From: Acetobacter lovaniensis
GTDB taxonomy: Bacteria > Pseudomonadota > Alphaproteobacteria > Acetobacterales > Acetobacteraceae
Reading direction: 5' to 3'
Assembly: GCF_014207635.1 (NCBI RefSeq)
Contig: NZ_JACHIE010000009.1
Span: forward strand, 1 to 64,000
Length of the DNA: 64,000 nt
The notes beneath the pieces are model-generated. The model worked only from the letters and a program-made list of their open reading frames with translations, was not told the DNA's origin and made no database searches. Position numbers and translations under genes: made by a program. Of this stretch, positions 53,048 through 61,674 are shown in pieces. How positions within the stretch are numbered: position 1 is the first letter of the stretch; each line of letters begins with the position of its first letter.

Positions 53048-53296
53048 TCCTACGCCCCTACTCTTGCCTGCTGATCAGAAGACAAGAAAATCTTGTTCTA
53101 ATAATGGGCATGATCAGGAAGGCTTTCCAGCACGGAATTCCATCTTTTTCAGTATGCCAGAAAAGCTGCCTCTGCACGATTTACCTTGCATATATTGAAT
53201 ACCTGACATACCATTTGAACAATGGAGAAAGCGGCATGTCTTTAGACACTGTTCCGCTTTTGCCCCCTAACGAACCCAAATTAGGAGGCCGGACAC

Positions 53297-53746
53297 ATGG
53301 CATGGAAAAAAGCAACTTTTGTCTCGCTCTGGCTCGCGGCCCTGAGCCTTGCTATCTGCTCCACATTTATTTTTATAACATGCGGACTTAAATTTTCTGT
53401 CTTCCATGCCGGTCTGGCCGTGCACTGGCAGGATTTTACAGATAATTCCGCCCTGTCGCGGTTCCTGTGGCAATCCCTGCCGGAGTCCGAGCAATGGTCG
53501 GACTATGCACTCTCGCTCCCCGGTATGGTCGCCAGTGCGGCTTTTGTGTCCAGCATTGTGCTCGGATATTTTGCCGCATTGCAGTTTGAGGAACTGAACA
53601 AGGGCTTTCAGGCTGACCGACAGGCCGATATGCGCCGGTGGGAAAACCTTCTGGTCGGGCAGATGCAGGAGGCGCATCATCCCTCCCTGTTCGCTGCCAA
53701 TACTCTTGTGGACAGCCATTATACAGCTGTGGCCAAACGGGCCTGA
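53297..53746 (+). CDS. Membrane protein of unknown function
   Basis: 149 residues with two hydrophobic segments (SLWLAALSLAICSTFIFITC, LPGMVASAAFVSSIVLGYFA) flanking a periplasmic loop (HWQDFTDNSALSRFLWQSLP) and a cytoplasmic tail (GFQADRQADMRRWENLLVGQ). No known family is recognised. An intrinsic terminator follows at 53771-53806. Confidence 0.6.
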   Translation: MAWKKATFVSLWLAALSLAICSTFIFITCGLKFSVFHAGLAVHWQDFTDNSALSRFLWQSLPESEQWSDYALSLPGMVASAAFVSSIVLGYFAALQFEELNKGFQADRQADMRRWENLLVGQMQEAHHPSLFAANTLVDSHYTAVAKRA

Positions 53747-53770
53747 ACAGAACTGTCTACTCCATAAAAA

Positions 53771-53806
53771 CCCCTCATGTTCCTAGAGGCGCATGAGGGG
53801 TTTTTT
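53771..53806 (+). terminator. Intrinsic terminator
   Basis: CCCCTCATG and CATGAGGGG pair exactly across a 12-base loop and are followed by six T. It lies 25 bp after the membrane-protein stop. Confidence 0.9.
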
Positions 53807-53969
53807 ATTGAACACATCAATGCTTTTTAAAAATGATGCGACACTCTGGAACGCATTGTCATATATTTTATATGAATTGGCTTCCGCTAGTGCTGGATGT
53901 TTCTGACGTGCAAAAACATAACACTCCGGGCGCATCCCGCAGGGAAGACTGATTTTTCCAGAAAAGCCA

Positions 53970-54046
53970 TGGTCGGAGTGAGAGGATTCGAACCTCCGGC
54001 CCCTGCGTCCCGAACACAGTGCTCTACCAGGCTGAGCTACACTCCG
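53970..54046 (-). tRNA. tRNA-Pro (anticodon CGG)
   Basis: Read leftward: acceptor CGGAGTG, D-arm AGCTCAGCCTGGTAGAGC, anticodon arm CTGTGTTCGGGACGCAG with CGG, T-arm GGAGGTTCGAATCCTC and end CACTCCGACCA. All stems pair and CCA is encoded. Confidence 0.95.
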
Positions 54047-54115
54047 TTATGGCTGAAAGCGCTATACATCTCTCTTGCTTATGAAGCAAGAGAGGAAATG
54101 CATGAAGGCTCTGGT

Positions 54116-54700
54116 TTACAGGGCAGACATCGGCAGATCATGCACCTGCTCCGCCATAACAGAGCACACCAGAGCAGCCGATATGTCCGGCACGACCTGC
54201 AATAATGCCCGTGCTTCCACCGAGGCAAACCCCTGACGGACCGCCATATCCAGCATGCCAACCATGGCATCCCCCCAACCGTCCACATTAACCAGCAGGA
54301 TGGGCTTTTTATGCTGGCCAAGCTGCTTCCAGGTCAGAATTTCCATTGTCTCATCAAACGTGCCAAATCCACCCGGAAGAATCCAGAACGCATCGGCCTG
54401 TGCAAACATGATCTGCTTGCGGGCATGCATAGAGTCCGTCACAATCAGTTCAGAAACCTGATCATGCATCTGTTCACGGGTTTTCAAAAATTCCGGGATA
54501 ACCCCTGTTACCGTCCCACCGGATTTAATAACGGCATCTGCCACTACACCCATGAGTCCATTGGCTCCACCGCCATAAATCAGTCGAATGTTTTTTTCGG
54601 CTAATGTTTTGCCAGCCAGTTCCGCTGTCTGCCTATAAACAGGGTTATCCCCCATACGGGAGCCACAAAACACCGCAATGGAACGCACAGTTAAGGACAT
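54116..54700 (-). CDS. LOG-family protein (nucleoside 5'-monophosphate phosphoribohydrolase)
   Basis: 194 residues of the TIGR00730 type. Signature motifs are IAVFCGSRMGDNPVY, IRLIYGGGANGLMGVVADAV, IVTDSMHARKQIMF and the catalytic ILPGGFGTFDETMEILTWKQ (PGGxGTxxE). The family hydrolyses N6-substituted AMP (cytokinin activation) or other nucleotides. It stands alone between tRNA-Pro and hemJ. Confidence 0.92.
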   Translation of the reverse strand: MSLTVRSIAVFCGSRMGDNPVYRQTAELAGKTLAEKNIRLIYGGGANGLMGVVADAVIKSGGTVTGVIPEFLKTREQMHDQVSELIVTDSMHARKQIMFAQADAFWILPGGFGTFDETMEILTWKQLGQHKKPILLVNVDGWGDAMVGMLDMAVRQGFASVEARALLQVVPDISAALVCSVMAEQVHDLPMSAL

Positions 54701-54852
54701 ATTACGCCTTCTCCCAGATATTGTATTTTTGTAAATTTTAACAATTCAAACATACGGGCAAAAAATAATCCATGTTTTTACCGCGGGTTTTCATAGAAAA
54801 ACCAAAGCCATGCCCCGCATAAAAAGAACAGAACACCGGCAGTATGAAACAA

Positions 54853-54887
54853 TCATATAATATGTGAAATTCCATTATATTATATGA
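54853..54887. repeat. AT-only inverted repeat downstream of hemJ
   Basis: TCATATAATAT and ATATTATATGA are perfect 11-bp arms around 13 bases. It lies just past the hemJ stop, and a T-run follows on the + strand. It may act as a weak terminator between LOG and hemJ. Confidence 0.45.
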
Positions 54888-54893
54888 CTGTTT

Positions 54894-55346
54894 TTAAAAT
54901 GGCCTGACAACGACCATAATCACGATAATCATCATCAGCACAGTTGGCACTTCATTGACCAGCCTGTAAAATTTTTCCGAATGCTGGTTATTGTCCTGTG
55001 CAAACTCCCGGTACCACCGGCCACACAGGCCCTGAAAGCCAAACATAAGCAGTACGCACAAAAGCTTTAAATGCCACCAGCCCGCCATCCAGTCCACCGA
55101 ACCCGGTGTTAGAACCAGCAAGACGCCAAAGAGAAGGCTGGAACACATGGCCGGTATCATAATGGCCTTGATCAACCGGCGTTCCATGGTTTTGAACCGC
55201 GTATTTTCCGCAGTCCCGGCCTCGACCTGACAATGATACACAAACAGCCGGGGCAAATAAAACAATCCCGCCATCCATGCCATGACAGACATGATGTGAA
55301 ACGCGACAAACCACCTGACCCACGGAAGAAGCATGTCAAAAACCAT
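54894..55346 (-). CDS. hemJ: Protoporphyrinogen oxidase HemJ
   Basis: 150 residues with four membrane helices. HemJ signatures are VAFHIMSVMAWMAGLFYLPR with the conserved His, VYHCQVEAG, WWHLKLLCVLLMFGFQG with His-Leu-Lys and the C-terminal NEVPTVLMMIIVIMVVVRPF. It converts protoporphyrinogen IX to protoporphyrin IX in bacteria lacking HemG and HemY. It overlaps the upstream HAD gene by one base and lies in a haem cluster with hemE. Confidence 0.93.
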   Translation of the reverse strand: MVFDMLLPWVRWFVAFHIMSVMAWMAGLFYLPRLFVYHCQVEAGTAENTRFKTMERRLIKAIMIPAMCSSLLFGVLLVLTPGSVDWMAGWWHLKLLCVLLMFGFQGLCGRWYREFAQDNNQHSEKFYRLVNEVPTVLMMIIVIMVVVRPF

Positions 55347-56038
55347 TATGGTGTCACCTTGATCAGTTTGGAAAGAATATGAGGAAAATCAGATAATTTC
55401 TCTATCCTTTCAATTCCTTTCCAATCAGGAACCGCTTTTTCCGGCGCGCGGAGCATAACGCAGGCCATACCAGCATCAACAGCCGCCCTGGCACCGGGAT
55501 CACTATCCTCAAGCACCACGCATTCACATGGCAGAACACCTTCTGCCTCAGCGGCTTTCAGATACACATCCGGTTGCGGTTTTGGCACACCCATATCCCG
55601 CGCGGAGTGGATACGCCCGTCAAAATAGGTGGAAAGACTGGTTTTTTCAAACTTTACATCCATTTCCTCACAGGAGGAATTGGACGCAACACGCACGGAA
55701 ACACCCAGCTTTTGTACCGCATCCAGCATGGCGTGTACACCGGTAATGGGTTCTACGCCTTCCTTCATGGCCACAACAAAACGCTGCTGCATTGCTGGCT
55801 CCCACTCAGTGCCAAGCTTTTTACCAGCATTGCGCTCGATCATGGGCTGGATGGTCGCCAGAGACATGCCCGAAAATGTATGCACCGCCAGCGCATCAGG
55901 CACATCCCACCCGGCCTCTCGCGCCGCCTGTGCACACAGGCGGCAACAGGTTTCCTCGCTATCAACCAGCACACCATCACAGTCAAAAATGACAAGTTTG
56001 AGTGGCCCGCGAAAAACCTGAGAGAGAGCCAGACTCAT
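55346..56038 (-). CDS. HAD-superfamily phosphatase (phosphoglycolate-phosphatase-like)
   Basis: 230 residues, subfamily IA. Motif I is LVIFDCDGVLVDSEETCCRL, motif II VRVASNSS, the Lys of motif III lies in MGVPKPQPDVYL, and motif IV is VVLEDSDPGARAAVDAGM. The substrate cannot be fixed from sequence; phosphoglycolate or a sugar phosphate is likely. It is joined by one-base overlaps to hemE upstream and hemJ downstream. Confidence 0.88.
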   Translation of the reverse strand: MSLALSQVFRGPLKLVIFDCDGVLVDSEETCCRLCAQAAREAGWDVPDALAVHTFSGMSLATIQPMIERNAGKKLGTEWEPAMQQRFVVAMKEGVEPITGVHAMLDAVQKLGVSVRVASNSSCEEMDVKFEKTSLSTYFDGRIHSARDMGVPKPQPDVYLKAAEAEGVLPCECVVLEDSDPGARAAVDAGMACVMLRAPEKAVPDWKGIERIEKLSDFPHILSKLIKVTP

Positions 56039-57117
56039 CAGGGCGTTTCCCGCACGGTTTGAACAAGATCAGCCACATGCTCCACAGGCGTTTGCGGCAG
56101 AACGCCATGGCCGAGGTTAAACACATGGGCACGCCCCCGCCCGGCTTCACGCACCTGCAGGGCTTCACGCCGCATGGCTTCTCCCCCGGCCAGTACGGCA
56201 ACCGGGTCCAGATTACCCTGTAGGCCCAAAGTTTCTGGCACCATATTGCGCACAGTCACCATATCGGCCCCGGTATCGAGTGCGAGAACATCCACACCCG
56301 TCTCACGCGCGTATTCTGCGGCCATCACACCAGCAAGACGGGGGAACCCAACAATTTTGACGTGTGGGTAACGGGCCTTGATGGTCTGTACGATCTGTCG
56401 GCTGGGCCGGATAACATGGCGACGAAATTCCGAAGGAGGCAAAAGCCCGGCCCATGAATCAAACAGCATGACGGCTTCTGCCCCGGCTTCAATCTGGGCA
56501 CAAAGATAGGTTGCTGTTGTCTCGGTCAGCAGGGCCATAAGCCGGTCAAAAAGTGCAGGTTCGGAAAAAGCCATGTTCCGCGTTACAGAAAACTCGCGTG
56601 AGCCACGACCTTCAACCATATAACAGGCTACGGTAAACGGAGCGCCCGTAAAGCCGAGCAACGTGGTTGCACTAGGTTTGGCAACCCCGATACTTTCTGG
56701 CCCATCCACGGCCTTGCGCAGGCGGGACAGGGTTTCCAGCACAGGGGCGGTTGCCTCGGCAATGCGGGCGGGGTCCAGTGCGTTAAGGTCCTGTTCGGAG
56801 CGGATAGCACCAAGAACCGGGCCTGTACCTTCCACAAATTCAAGGGACTGACCCATAGCCCATGGCAGGATCAGAATATCCGAGAACAGGATGGCCCCAT
56901 CCATGCCAAAGCGGCGGATAGGCTGTAAGGTCAGTTCCGTTGCAATGTCGGGGGTCATGCAACGGGTCAGAAAATCCGCCTGTGCCCGCATGGCGCGGAA
57001 TTCAGGCAGGAACCGGCCAGCCTGCCGCATCAGCCACATCGGAGGGGGCCACAGAGCCTCCCCGTTGAGAGTTCTGAGCAGACGTTTGGCGGCGGGAATA
57101 TGTGTTTGCGTTGTCAT
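56038..57117 (-). CDS. hemE: Uroporphyrinogen decarboxylase HemE
   Basis: 359 residues. The N-terminus has PPMWLMRQAGRFLPEFRAMR, the substrate loop, and then FGMDGAILFSDILILPWAMG with the catalytic Asp. FTVACYMVEGRGSREF and MLFDSWAGLLPPSEFRRHVI are also diagnostic. It removes four carboxyls from uroporphyrinogen III. It is the first gene of a leftward hemE-HAD-hemJ operon whose promoter is in the oriC-like gap. Confidence 0.97.
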   Translation of the reverse strand: MTTQTHIPAAKRLLRTLNGEALWPPPMWLMRQAGRFLPEFRAMRAQADFLTRCMTPDIATELTLQPIRRFGMDGAILFSDILILPWAMGQSLEFVEGTGPVLGAIRSEQDLNALDPARIAEATAPVLETLSRLRKAVDGPESIGVAKPSATTLLGFTGAPFTVACYMVEGRGSREFSVTRNMAFSEPALFDRLMALLTETTATYLCAQIEAGAEAVMLFDSWAGLLPPSEFRRHVIRPSRQIVQTIKARYPHVKIVGFPRLAGVMAAEYARETGVDVLALDTGADMVTVRNMVPETLGLQGNLDPVAVLAGGEAMRREALQVREAGRGRAHVFNLGHGVLPQTPVEHVADLVQTVRETP

Positions 57118-57485
57118 GAGCAGAAGTCCTGCACGTCTTTGTCCGCGCTGTCCACGCCCCTCTTCCTATAAAAAAAGAAAGAAAAAGATTTGATGAGATA
57201 TGAGGGTACTGTTGATAACGGGGTACCCGGCATTCCAAAAATGTACCCCATCTTTCCCACACTGTGTACAGATTGAAGACCCTTGCAAAATAAAGGCTTT
57301 TTGGAGTTATCCAGAAAACATCCAACCACCCCTGTGTACAACTCACCGGTTCATGAGAGTTGCAGGTTGTGCCCGGTACTCGGTACGGCCATGTTCTGAA
57401 CTCCGTACAATCCACATGTACCCCGGTACTAAGGGAAGTACTCACAGCCCCATTTTTCACCAGTACCTGAAAGAGACTCGCTTCC
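57118..57485. other. oriC: Candidate chromosomal replication origin between hemE and maf
   Basis: In Caulobacter and Rickettsiales oriC lies beside hemE. This 368-bp gap has an AT-rich part near hemE (57163-57200), DnaA-box-like TTATCCAGA (57307-57315) and the complement of TTATCAACA (57210-57218), each one base from TTATCCACA, and several TGTGTACA. GTAC occurs 12 times, far above chance, often as GGTACCC, CGGTACT or TGTACCCC. parAB and two parS sites lie 7-11 kb away. The origin call rests on gene context plus these motifs. Confidence 0.65.
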
Positions 57486-58118
57486 GTGACTGATTTAGTA
57501 CTAACGCCGACTCTAATACAGAACAGTGCGGACAAACTGCTTCTGGCCAGTGGTTCTGCTGCCAGGCGGCGTATTCTGGAAAATGCCGGACTGGCCTTTG
57601 ATGTTGAAGTGTCCGAGGTGGATGAGGCGCATCTCAAGCACGAAGGCTTACAGCAGAACTGGTCTGCCGATACGGTTGCCCTTCGCCTTGCTGAAGCAAA
57701 AGCACTCTCGATTCAAAAAACCGATCGGTTTGTGATCGGGGCGGATCAGATGCTGAGTTGTAATGGCACATGGTATGACAAGCCGAAGGGAGTGGCAGGG
57801 GCCCGCCAGCAGTTGCTTGAGCTGAGGGGGAAGACGCATACCTTACATACTGCGGTCGTGCTGTGCCGGAATGGGCATATTCTCTGGCGGCATGTTGCCT
57901 GCCCAAAGCTGAGCATGCGTGTATTTTCACACGCATTTATGGAACAGTATCTGGCGCTGGAGGGAGAGGCCTGCCTTGGTTGTGTCGGCTCTTACCGGCT
58001 GGAAGGTCCGGGCATACAGTTGTTTGCTGCAATAGAGGGTGATGCTTTTGCCATTCAGGGTTTGCCGCTCCTCCCTCTTGTTGCGGCACTGCGTGAGATG
58101 AAAGTGCTCCCAGATTAA
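57486..58118 (+). CDS. Maf-family nucleotide pyrophosphatase
   Basis: 210 residues from a GTG at 57486. Maf motifs: LLLASGSAARRRILENAGLA, WSADTVALRLAEAKAL, FVIGADQMLSCNGTWYDKPK with the catalytic Asp, LLELRGKTHTLHTAVVL and YRLEGPGIQLFAAIEGDAFA. The family hydrolyses non-canonical or standard nucleoside triphosphates to monophosphates. It is divergent from hemE across the putative origin. Confidence 0.92.
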   Translation: MTDLVLTPTLIQNSADKLLLASGSAARRRILENAGLAFDVEVSEVDEAHLKHEGLQQNWSADTVALRLAEAKALSIQKTDRFVIGADQMLSCNGTWYDKPKGVAGARQQLLELRGKTHTLHTAVVLCRNGHILWRHVACPKLSMRVFSHAFMEQYLALEGEACLGCVGSYRLEGPGIQLFAAIEGDAFAIQGLPLLPLVAALREMKVLPD

Positions 58119-58218
58119 AAATTAGGGCTTGTCAGCATTTTAAGGAGGTTGTAAGAGGCTCAACACACACCGCAGGACTTGTTGTAGAACAGGACAGGGC
58201 AGTGTGTGACAGAACAGT

Positions 58219-58294
<76 letters not shown>

Positions 58295-58461
58295 GTTCTT
58301 CTTCCTAAGCCTCTGAAAAATAATTGGTTTTGTTAGAGCTTGGAAGCCGTACCCTTCTTACTCCCCCCCTTGTGATAACGCTTATTGAGCGCTGTGATTA
58401 CCCGAGCTTGAAGTTCGCTAGGTTATCGTCGTGCGTTGCTCCTACAAAAATTGTCCACTGA

Positions 58462-58644
58462 CCGTCCGGCACTTCCCTCGTGTCCCTCGGTGGTGAGGTT
58501 TCAGAGCGTGAAGGTTCCCGTGTTGATGTGTTCCTGTTCGGTGAGGTGCGCATATTCCATCGACCTCATCCCAAGCCGGATACAGGCAAAGGGGCCGTTG
58601 CATCCATACGAAAATGGCTCGAAGCAAATGGGGTGACACCATGA
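58462..58644 (+). pseudogene. hicA: HicA toxin remnant, 5' truncated
   Basis: In the frame ending at TGA 58642-58644 the sequence reads LGGEVSEREGSRVDVFLFGE, VRIFHRPHPKPDTGKGAVAS and IRKWLEANGVTP, the HicA core and C-terminus with its catalytic His region. A stop codon (58459-58461) cuts the frame before the N-terminal helix, and no start with a ribosome-binding site is found. Its TGA overlaps the hicB ATG, as in intact hicAB loci. Confidence 0.7.
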
Positions 58645-58973
58645 ATAATGTGGTGGAAATTGGCGGCCATCGGGCTGTTATTCCGTTTGACCCGGAAATC
58701 GGTATGTTCCGGGGCGAGTTTCTGGGCCTCAACGGTGGGGCAGACTTCTACGCTGATAGTGTCGGAGGCCTCCAGAAGGAAGGCAAGGCATCCTTGGGGA
58801 TGTTCCTTGAAATGTGCGCAGAGAAGGGGATTGGTCCGGGCAAGCATTCCTCGGGCCGGTTCGTGGTGCGCCTGCCTGAGAATGTCCATGCGCGCGCCGC
58901 TGGAATTGCCACTGCTCGCGGAGTGAGCCTTAACCGGCTGGTGCAGGATGCGTTATCTCAGGTGGATTTCTGA
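58641..58973 (+). CDS. hicB: HicB antitoxin
   Basis: 110 residues from the ATG at 58641. The N-terminal RNase H-like fold (NNVVEIGGHRAVIPFDPEIG, MFRGEFLGLNGGADFYADSV) and the C-terminal ribbon-helix-helix-type DNA-binding part (RFVVRLPENVHARAAGIATA, RGVSLNRLVQDALSQVDF) are complete. It would neutralise HicA; the toxin gene is truncated, so this is probably a surviving antitoxin without its partner. Confidence 0.88.
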   Translation: MNNVVEIGGHRAVIPFDPEIGMFRGEFLGLNGGADFYADSVGGLQKEGKASLGMFLEMCAEKGIGPGKHSSGRFVVRLPENVHARAAGIATARGVSLNRLVQDALSQVDF

Positions 58974-59352
58974 ACTGCGCACCATTCAGCCATCATCCCC
59001 CGCCGATTATCAAACAGGTCACCTCGCCTATAAGCGGTTTCCACCTTGTCACTGATGGCATGAGCCAGAGCCAGAGCCAGAGCCATTTCAGTTACCCCTG
59101 CGGATAATCGGTTTCCTCGGCTGCCCAGTCGCGGAAGGTGAAGCGCAGACCGTGCACGGTCACTTCTTTTGCTGCCATGCCGCAGGCTTCGGCCAGATTT
59201 GCCATAACGTGGCCAATGTCTTTTCTGAGTATGGCTGGGTGTACAATGATATATGGTAGCCAGACGCCATTTACTGGCGGTAACCTGTGGTCTGGTAGTG
59301 TGGCATGAGCGGATATTGAACGCTCTTCATGTTCCCCGGTGGTGAGGTGCAT
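58958..59352 (-). pseudogene. Integrase remnant, C-terminal, frameshifted
   Basis: Reading leftward, VTVHGLRFTFRDWAAEETDY is the HxxR box of a P4-type integrase. A missing base after DYPQ puts a TAA in frame; one frame over the match continues VTEMALALALAHAISDKVET, AYRRGDLFDNRRGMMAEW. The normal ALAHA is expanded to ALALALAHA by a repeated CTCTGG unit. The N-terminal two thirds are gone. With tRNA-Ala and hicB it marks an old integration. Confidence 0.8.
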
Positions 59353-59491
59353 TCTTCTAGTTGCCCCACCCTTCTCGTATTCAAACGCGTGAGAAGATAA
59401 ACATGAAAGATCATCTTAGAAGCAGGAGAGGCATAATATCTCTCCTGTTGCTATTGGCATGTAATGTTTGGGACAATGGAAAACAAAATTT

Positions 59492-60985
59492 TTAGGTTAA
59501 TATTTCTTTCAGCTTCATAATTGCAGCACCTGTAGACCGGGAGGCTTCAGCATATGGAGTATGTGCCTTGAGCATTGCCGTGGCTTCGTCATAATACCCA
59601 TCATTAATAACCTCGGCGACCTCACCAGCGGCTCTATGAAATTCCGCATGTTTTTGCCGACAGAATTCAAATTCGGGCATATTCTTGTAATCCTGCCTTG
59701 CTGGCCCGTACAACCATTTTCCCAACATGCAGCAATTATCTTTTGCTATTGTCTGAGCATCCAGCTTCTGTCGCCGCATGATTGCTGTACGGAGTTTGGC
59801 TTTCCATTCGGCATGTGCAATTAACGCTGAACTTAAGTCAATTTGACCATGCAGAACCAGTGGTTGACCGTCTATACCTTCAAACTGGTTGATAAAGCAT
59901 TGTAGTGTATCAGTTTCTTCCGCCATTTTACTGATCGTGGATGCCGACTGCTCCACCATGGCTGCATTTTCCTGCGTAATCTGATCCAGGGCGCTGACTG
60001 CCGTATTGATTTGCTGGAGTCCGCTTGCCTGCTGTTGCGCCGCTACGGCCAGTCTTTCGGTCAGGGTATTAATCTGATTTATATTACCAACAACATTCTT
60101 TAATGCTTCCTGACTATTCCCTACAGACTGCACACCATTTTCAATTTCGTGACCGGCATCACCAATCAAACGCCGGATTTCTTTTGAAGCGACTGCGGTA
60201 CGTGCAGCCAATGCCCTGACTTCACTCGCCACAACGGCAAAACCTGTTCCGACTACGCCTGCTCTGGCTGCCTCAATACTGGCGTTAACAGCCAGTATAT
60301 TTGTCTGGCTGGCAATATCGTTGATGGTTCCTATGATATTTTCAATTTTACTCGACGAATCTTTAATTCCACACATAACAGAAACAGTTTCTTCCATAAA
60401 TCTTCCTGATTCAGAAAGGATATTCTCTGCATTTTTAACAATATCTCTTACAGTCTCCGCATCTTTTGCGGTGTTTTTTACCGCATCCGTAATTTCAGAA
60501 AGAGCCGAAGCGGTTTCCTCAAGGTTTGATGCCTGACTTTCCGTTCTTTTTGCCAGATCCATGGTTGATTTGCTGATTTCATGACCACTTACATAAAGAT
60601 GCTGGCTATTGTTATTGATAACACGCAATGTGCCCTGAAGGGTCTCCATCATCACGTTAAAATCGTCACATAAGTCCTGAAATTCAGCAGGAACTGGTGT
60701 TGGTATGCGATAAGTCAAATCAGCGGCCGATAATGCGATAAGACCTTCGTCAATATATTTTGGAACGCCAGGATCGACGTGCTGTTCAACTTTTACCTCT
60801 ATCTCTCTATCGTTATGTTTTGAATGAGAGATAAGTTTCTCAATCTCGTTTTTGATAACTTCCGATATAGTTTCTTTAGCCCGCTGCAAATTCACACGGT
60901 TTTTCCCTGAAAACAGTGTCTTAGGCCATTCTCTTTCAATGATCGTGTCAATTTCATCAATCAGTTTTACAGCAATCTCATTCAT
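59492..60985 (-). CDS. Soluble methyl-accepting chemotaxis protein with CZB domain
   Basis: 497 residues without a membrane segment. Residues 75-130 resemble a HAMP-like module (LSAADLTYRIPTPVPAEFQD). The signalling hairpin covers about 140-370, with its tip at VNASIEAARAGVVGTGFAVV and ASEVRALAARTAVASKEIRR. The C-terminus is a chemoreceptor zinc-binding (CZB) domain: SALIAHAEWKAKLRTAI, CCMLGKWLYGPARQDYK and QKHAEFHRAAGEVAEVI, with the conserved His and Cys. It should signal to CheA in the cytoplasm, sensing zinc or an oxidant. No other chemotaxis gene is in view. Confidence 0.9.
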   Translation of the reverse strand: MNEIAVKLIDEIDTIIEREWPKTLFSGKNRVNLQRAKETISEVIKNEIEKLISHSKHNDREIEVKVEQHVDPGVPKYIDEGLIALSAADLTYRIPTPVPAEFQDLCDDFNVMMETLQGTLRVINNNSQHLYVSGHEISKSTMDLAKRTESQASNLEETASALSEITDAVKNTAKDAETVRDIVKNAENILSESGRFMEETVSVMCGIKDSSSKIENIIGTINDIASQTNILAVNASIEAARAGVVGTGFAVVASEVRALAARTAVASKEIRRLIGDAGHEIENGVQSVGNSQEALKNVVGNINQINTLTERLAVAAQQQASGLQQINTAVSALDQITQENAAMVEQSASTISKMAEETDTLQCFINQFEGIDGQPLVLHGQIDLSSALIAHAEWKAKLRTAIMRRQKLDAQTIAKDNCCMLGKWLYGPARQDYKNMPEFEFCRQKHAEFHRAAGEVAEVINDGYYDEATAMLKAHTPYAEASRSTGAAIMKLKEILT

Positions 60986-61674
60986 CTCGTGGGAATCCCA
61001 TTAAGTGTAAAATTATTTTTATTGATTGATTTATTAACACTACTTCATAATCGGACCCTTTCGTAAGTGAAAACAAAAATTTGTTTTCACTTTGCATTTC
61101 CTGGCCAGTCTGCCATTTTGCAAATCCTTCGCAACAGATAAGGGACTTTCAAGCAAAAAATATCATGGGTCTGTACGGACCTGATGGCCGCCATATGACG
61201 GCCGTTCTGATATCCAGCATCCTTTTTTAATCCTGTCGAAATCATTTGTGTCCGATTTCTCAGAAACCGTGCACCGTCTCTCGCAGAAAACTCTGTAACG
61301 CTATCAATGACATATGCCCTATCCGATGCGACTGACTTACCCTTTTTAGGAACTGCCGAAAGGGAGGAGCCCCGGTTATATGGCTCGGGGTTGAACTGAT
61401 GACAAGAGGGTTGAAAGTTTCCTTCAGGTCTCTGCTGTGGTGACCGGCCACCTGAGCGGGCAAACGGGCCAATAGTATGGTGAATGGCCCCGGATTATGG
61501 AGCGAAGGGCTGATGATCATTACGACAGAGTACTGGCCGATGTCACGGTGCATCTGTCCGTTCAGACTGGCTGCCTGTGGCGGTGGAATGCCTTTTTTCA
61601 GACATATCCGGGTGGCACTGTTCCTGACAGGCAGGGTGTGTGGTGCCTTGCAGTTCGGTATTGATAAAGGCTGA
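60986..61674. other. Intergenic region without a supported gene
   Basis: About 690 bp. The left part is AT-rich and should hold the chemoreceptor promoter. The right part has open frames on both strands of chance quality. Nothing specific was recognised. Confidence 0.5.

Noticed and set aside
52474-53391. 305-codon + strand frame opposite the Gly/Tyr-rich protein
   Set aside because: It is the shadow of repetitive Gly/Trp/Tyr codons and runs into the start of the next real gene.
57118-57485. Reading the hemE-maf gap as a riboswitch leader
   Set aside because: No paired-stem architecture of a known riboswitch was recognised; motif repeats and gene context fit an origin better.
59060-59090. 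Short CCAGAG tandem repeat
   Set aside because: It is explained as codon-unit slippage inside the integrase remnant rather than an independent satellite repeat.
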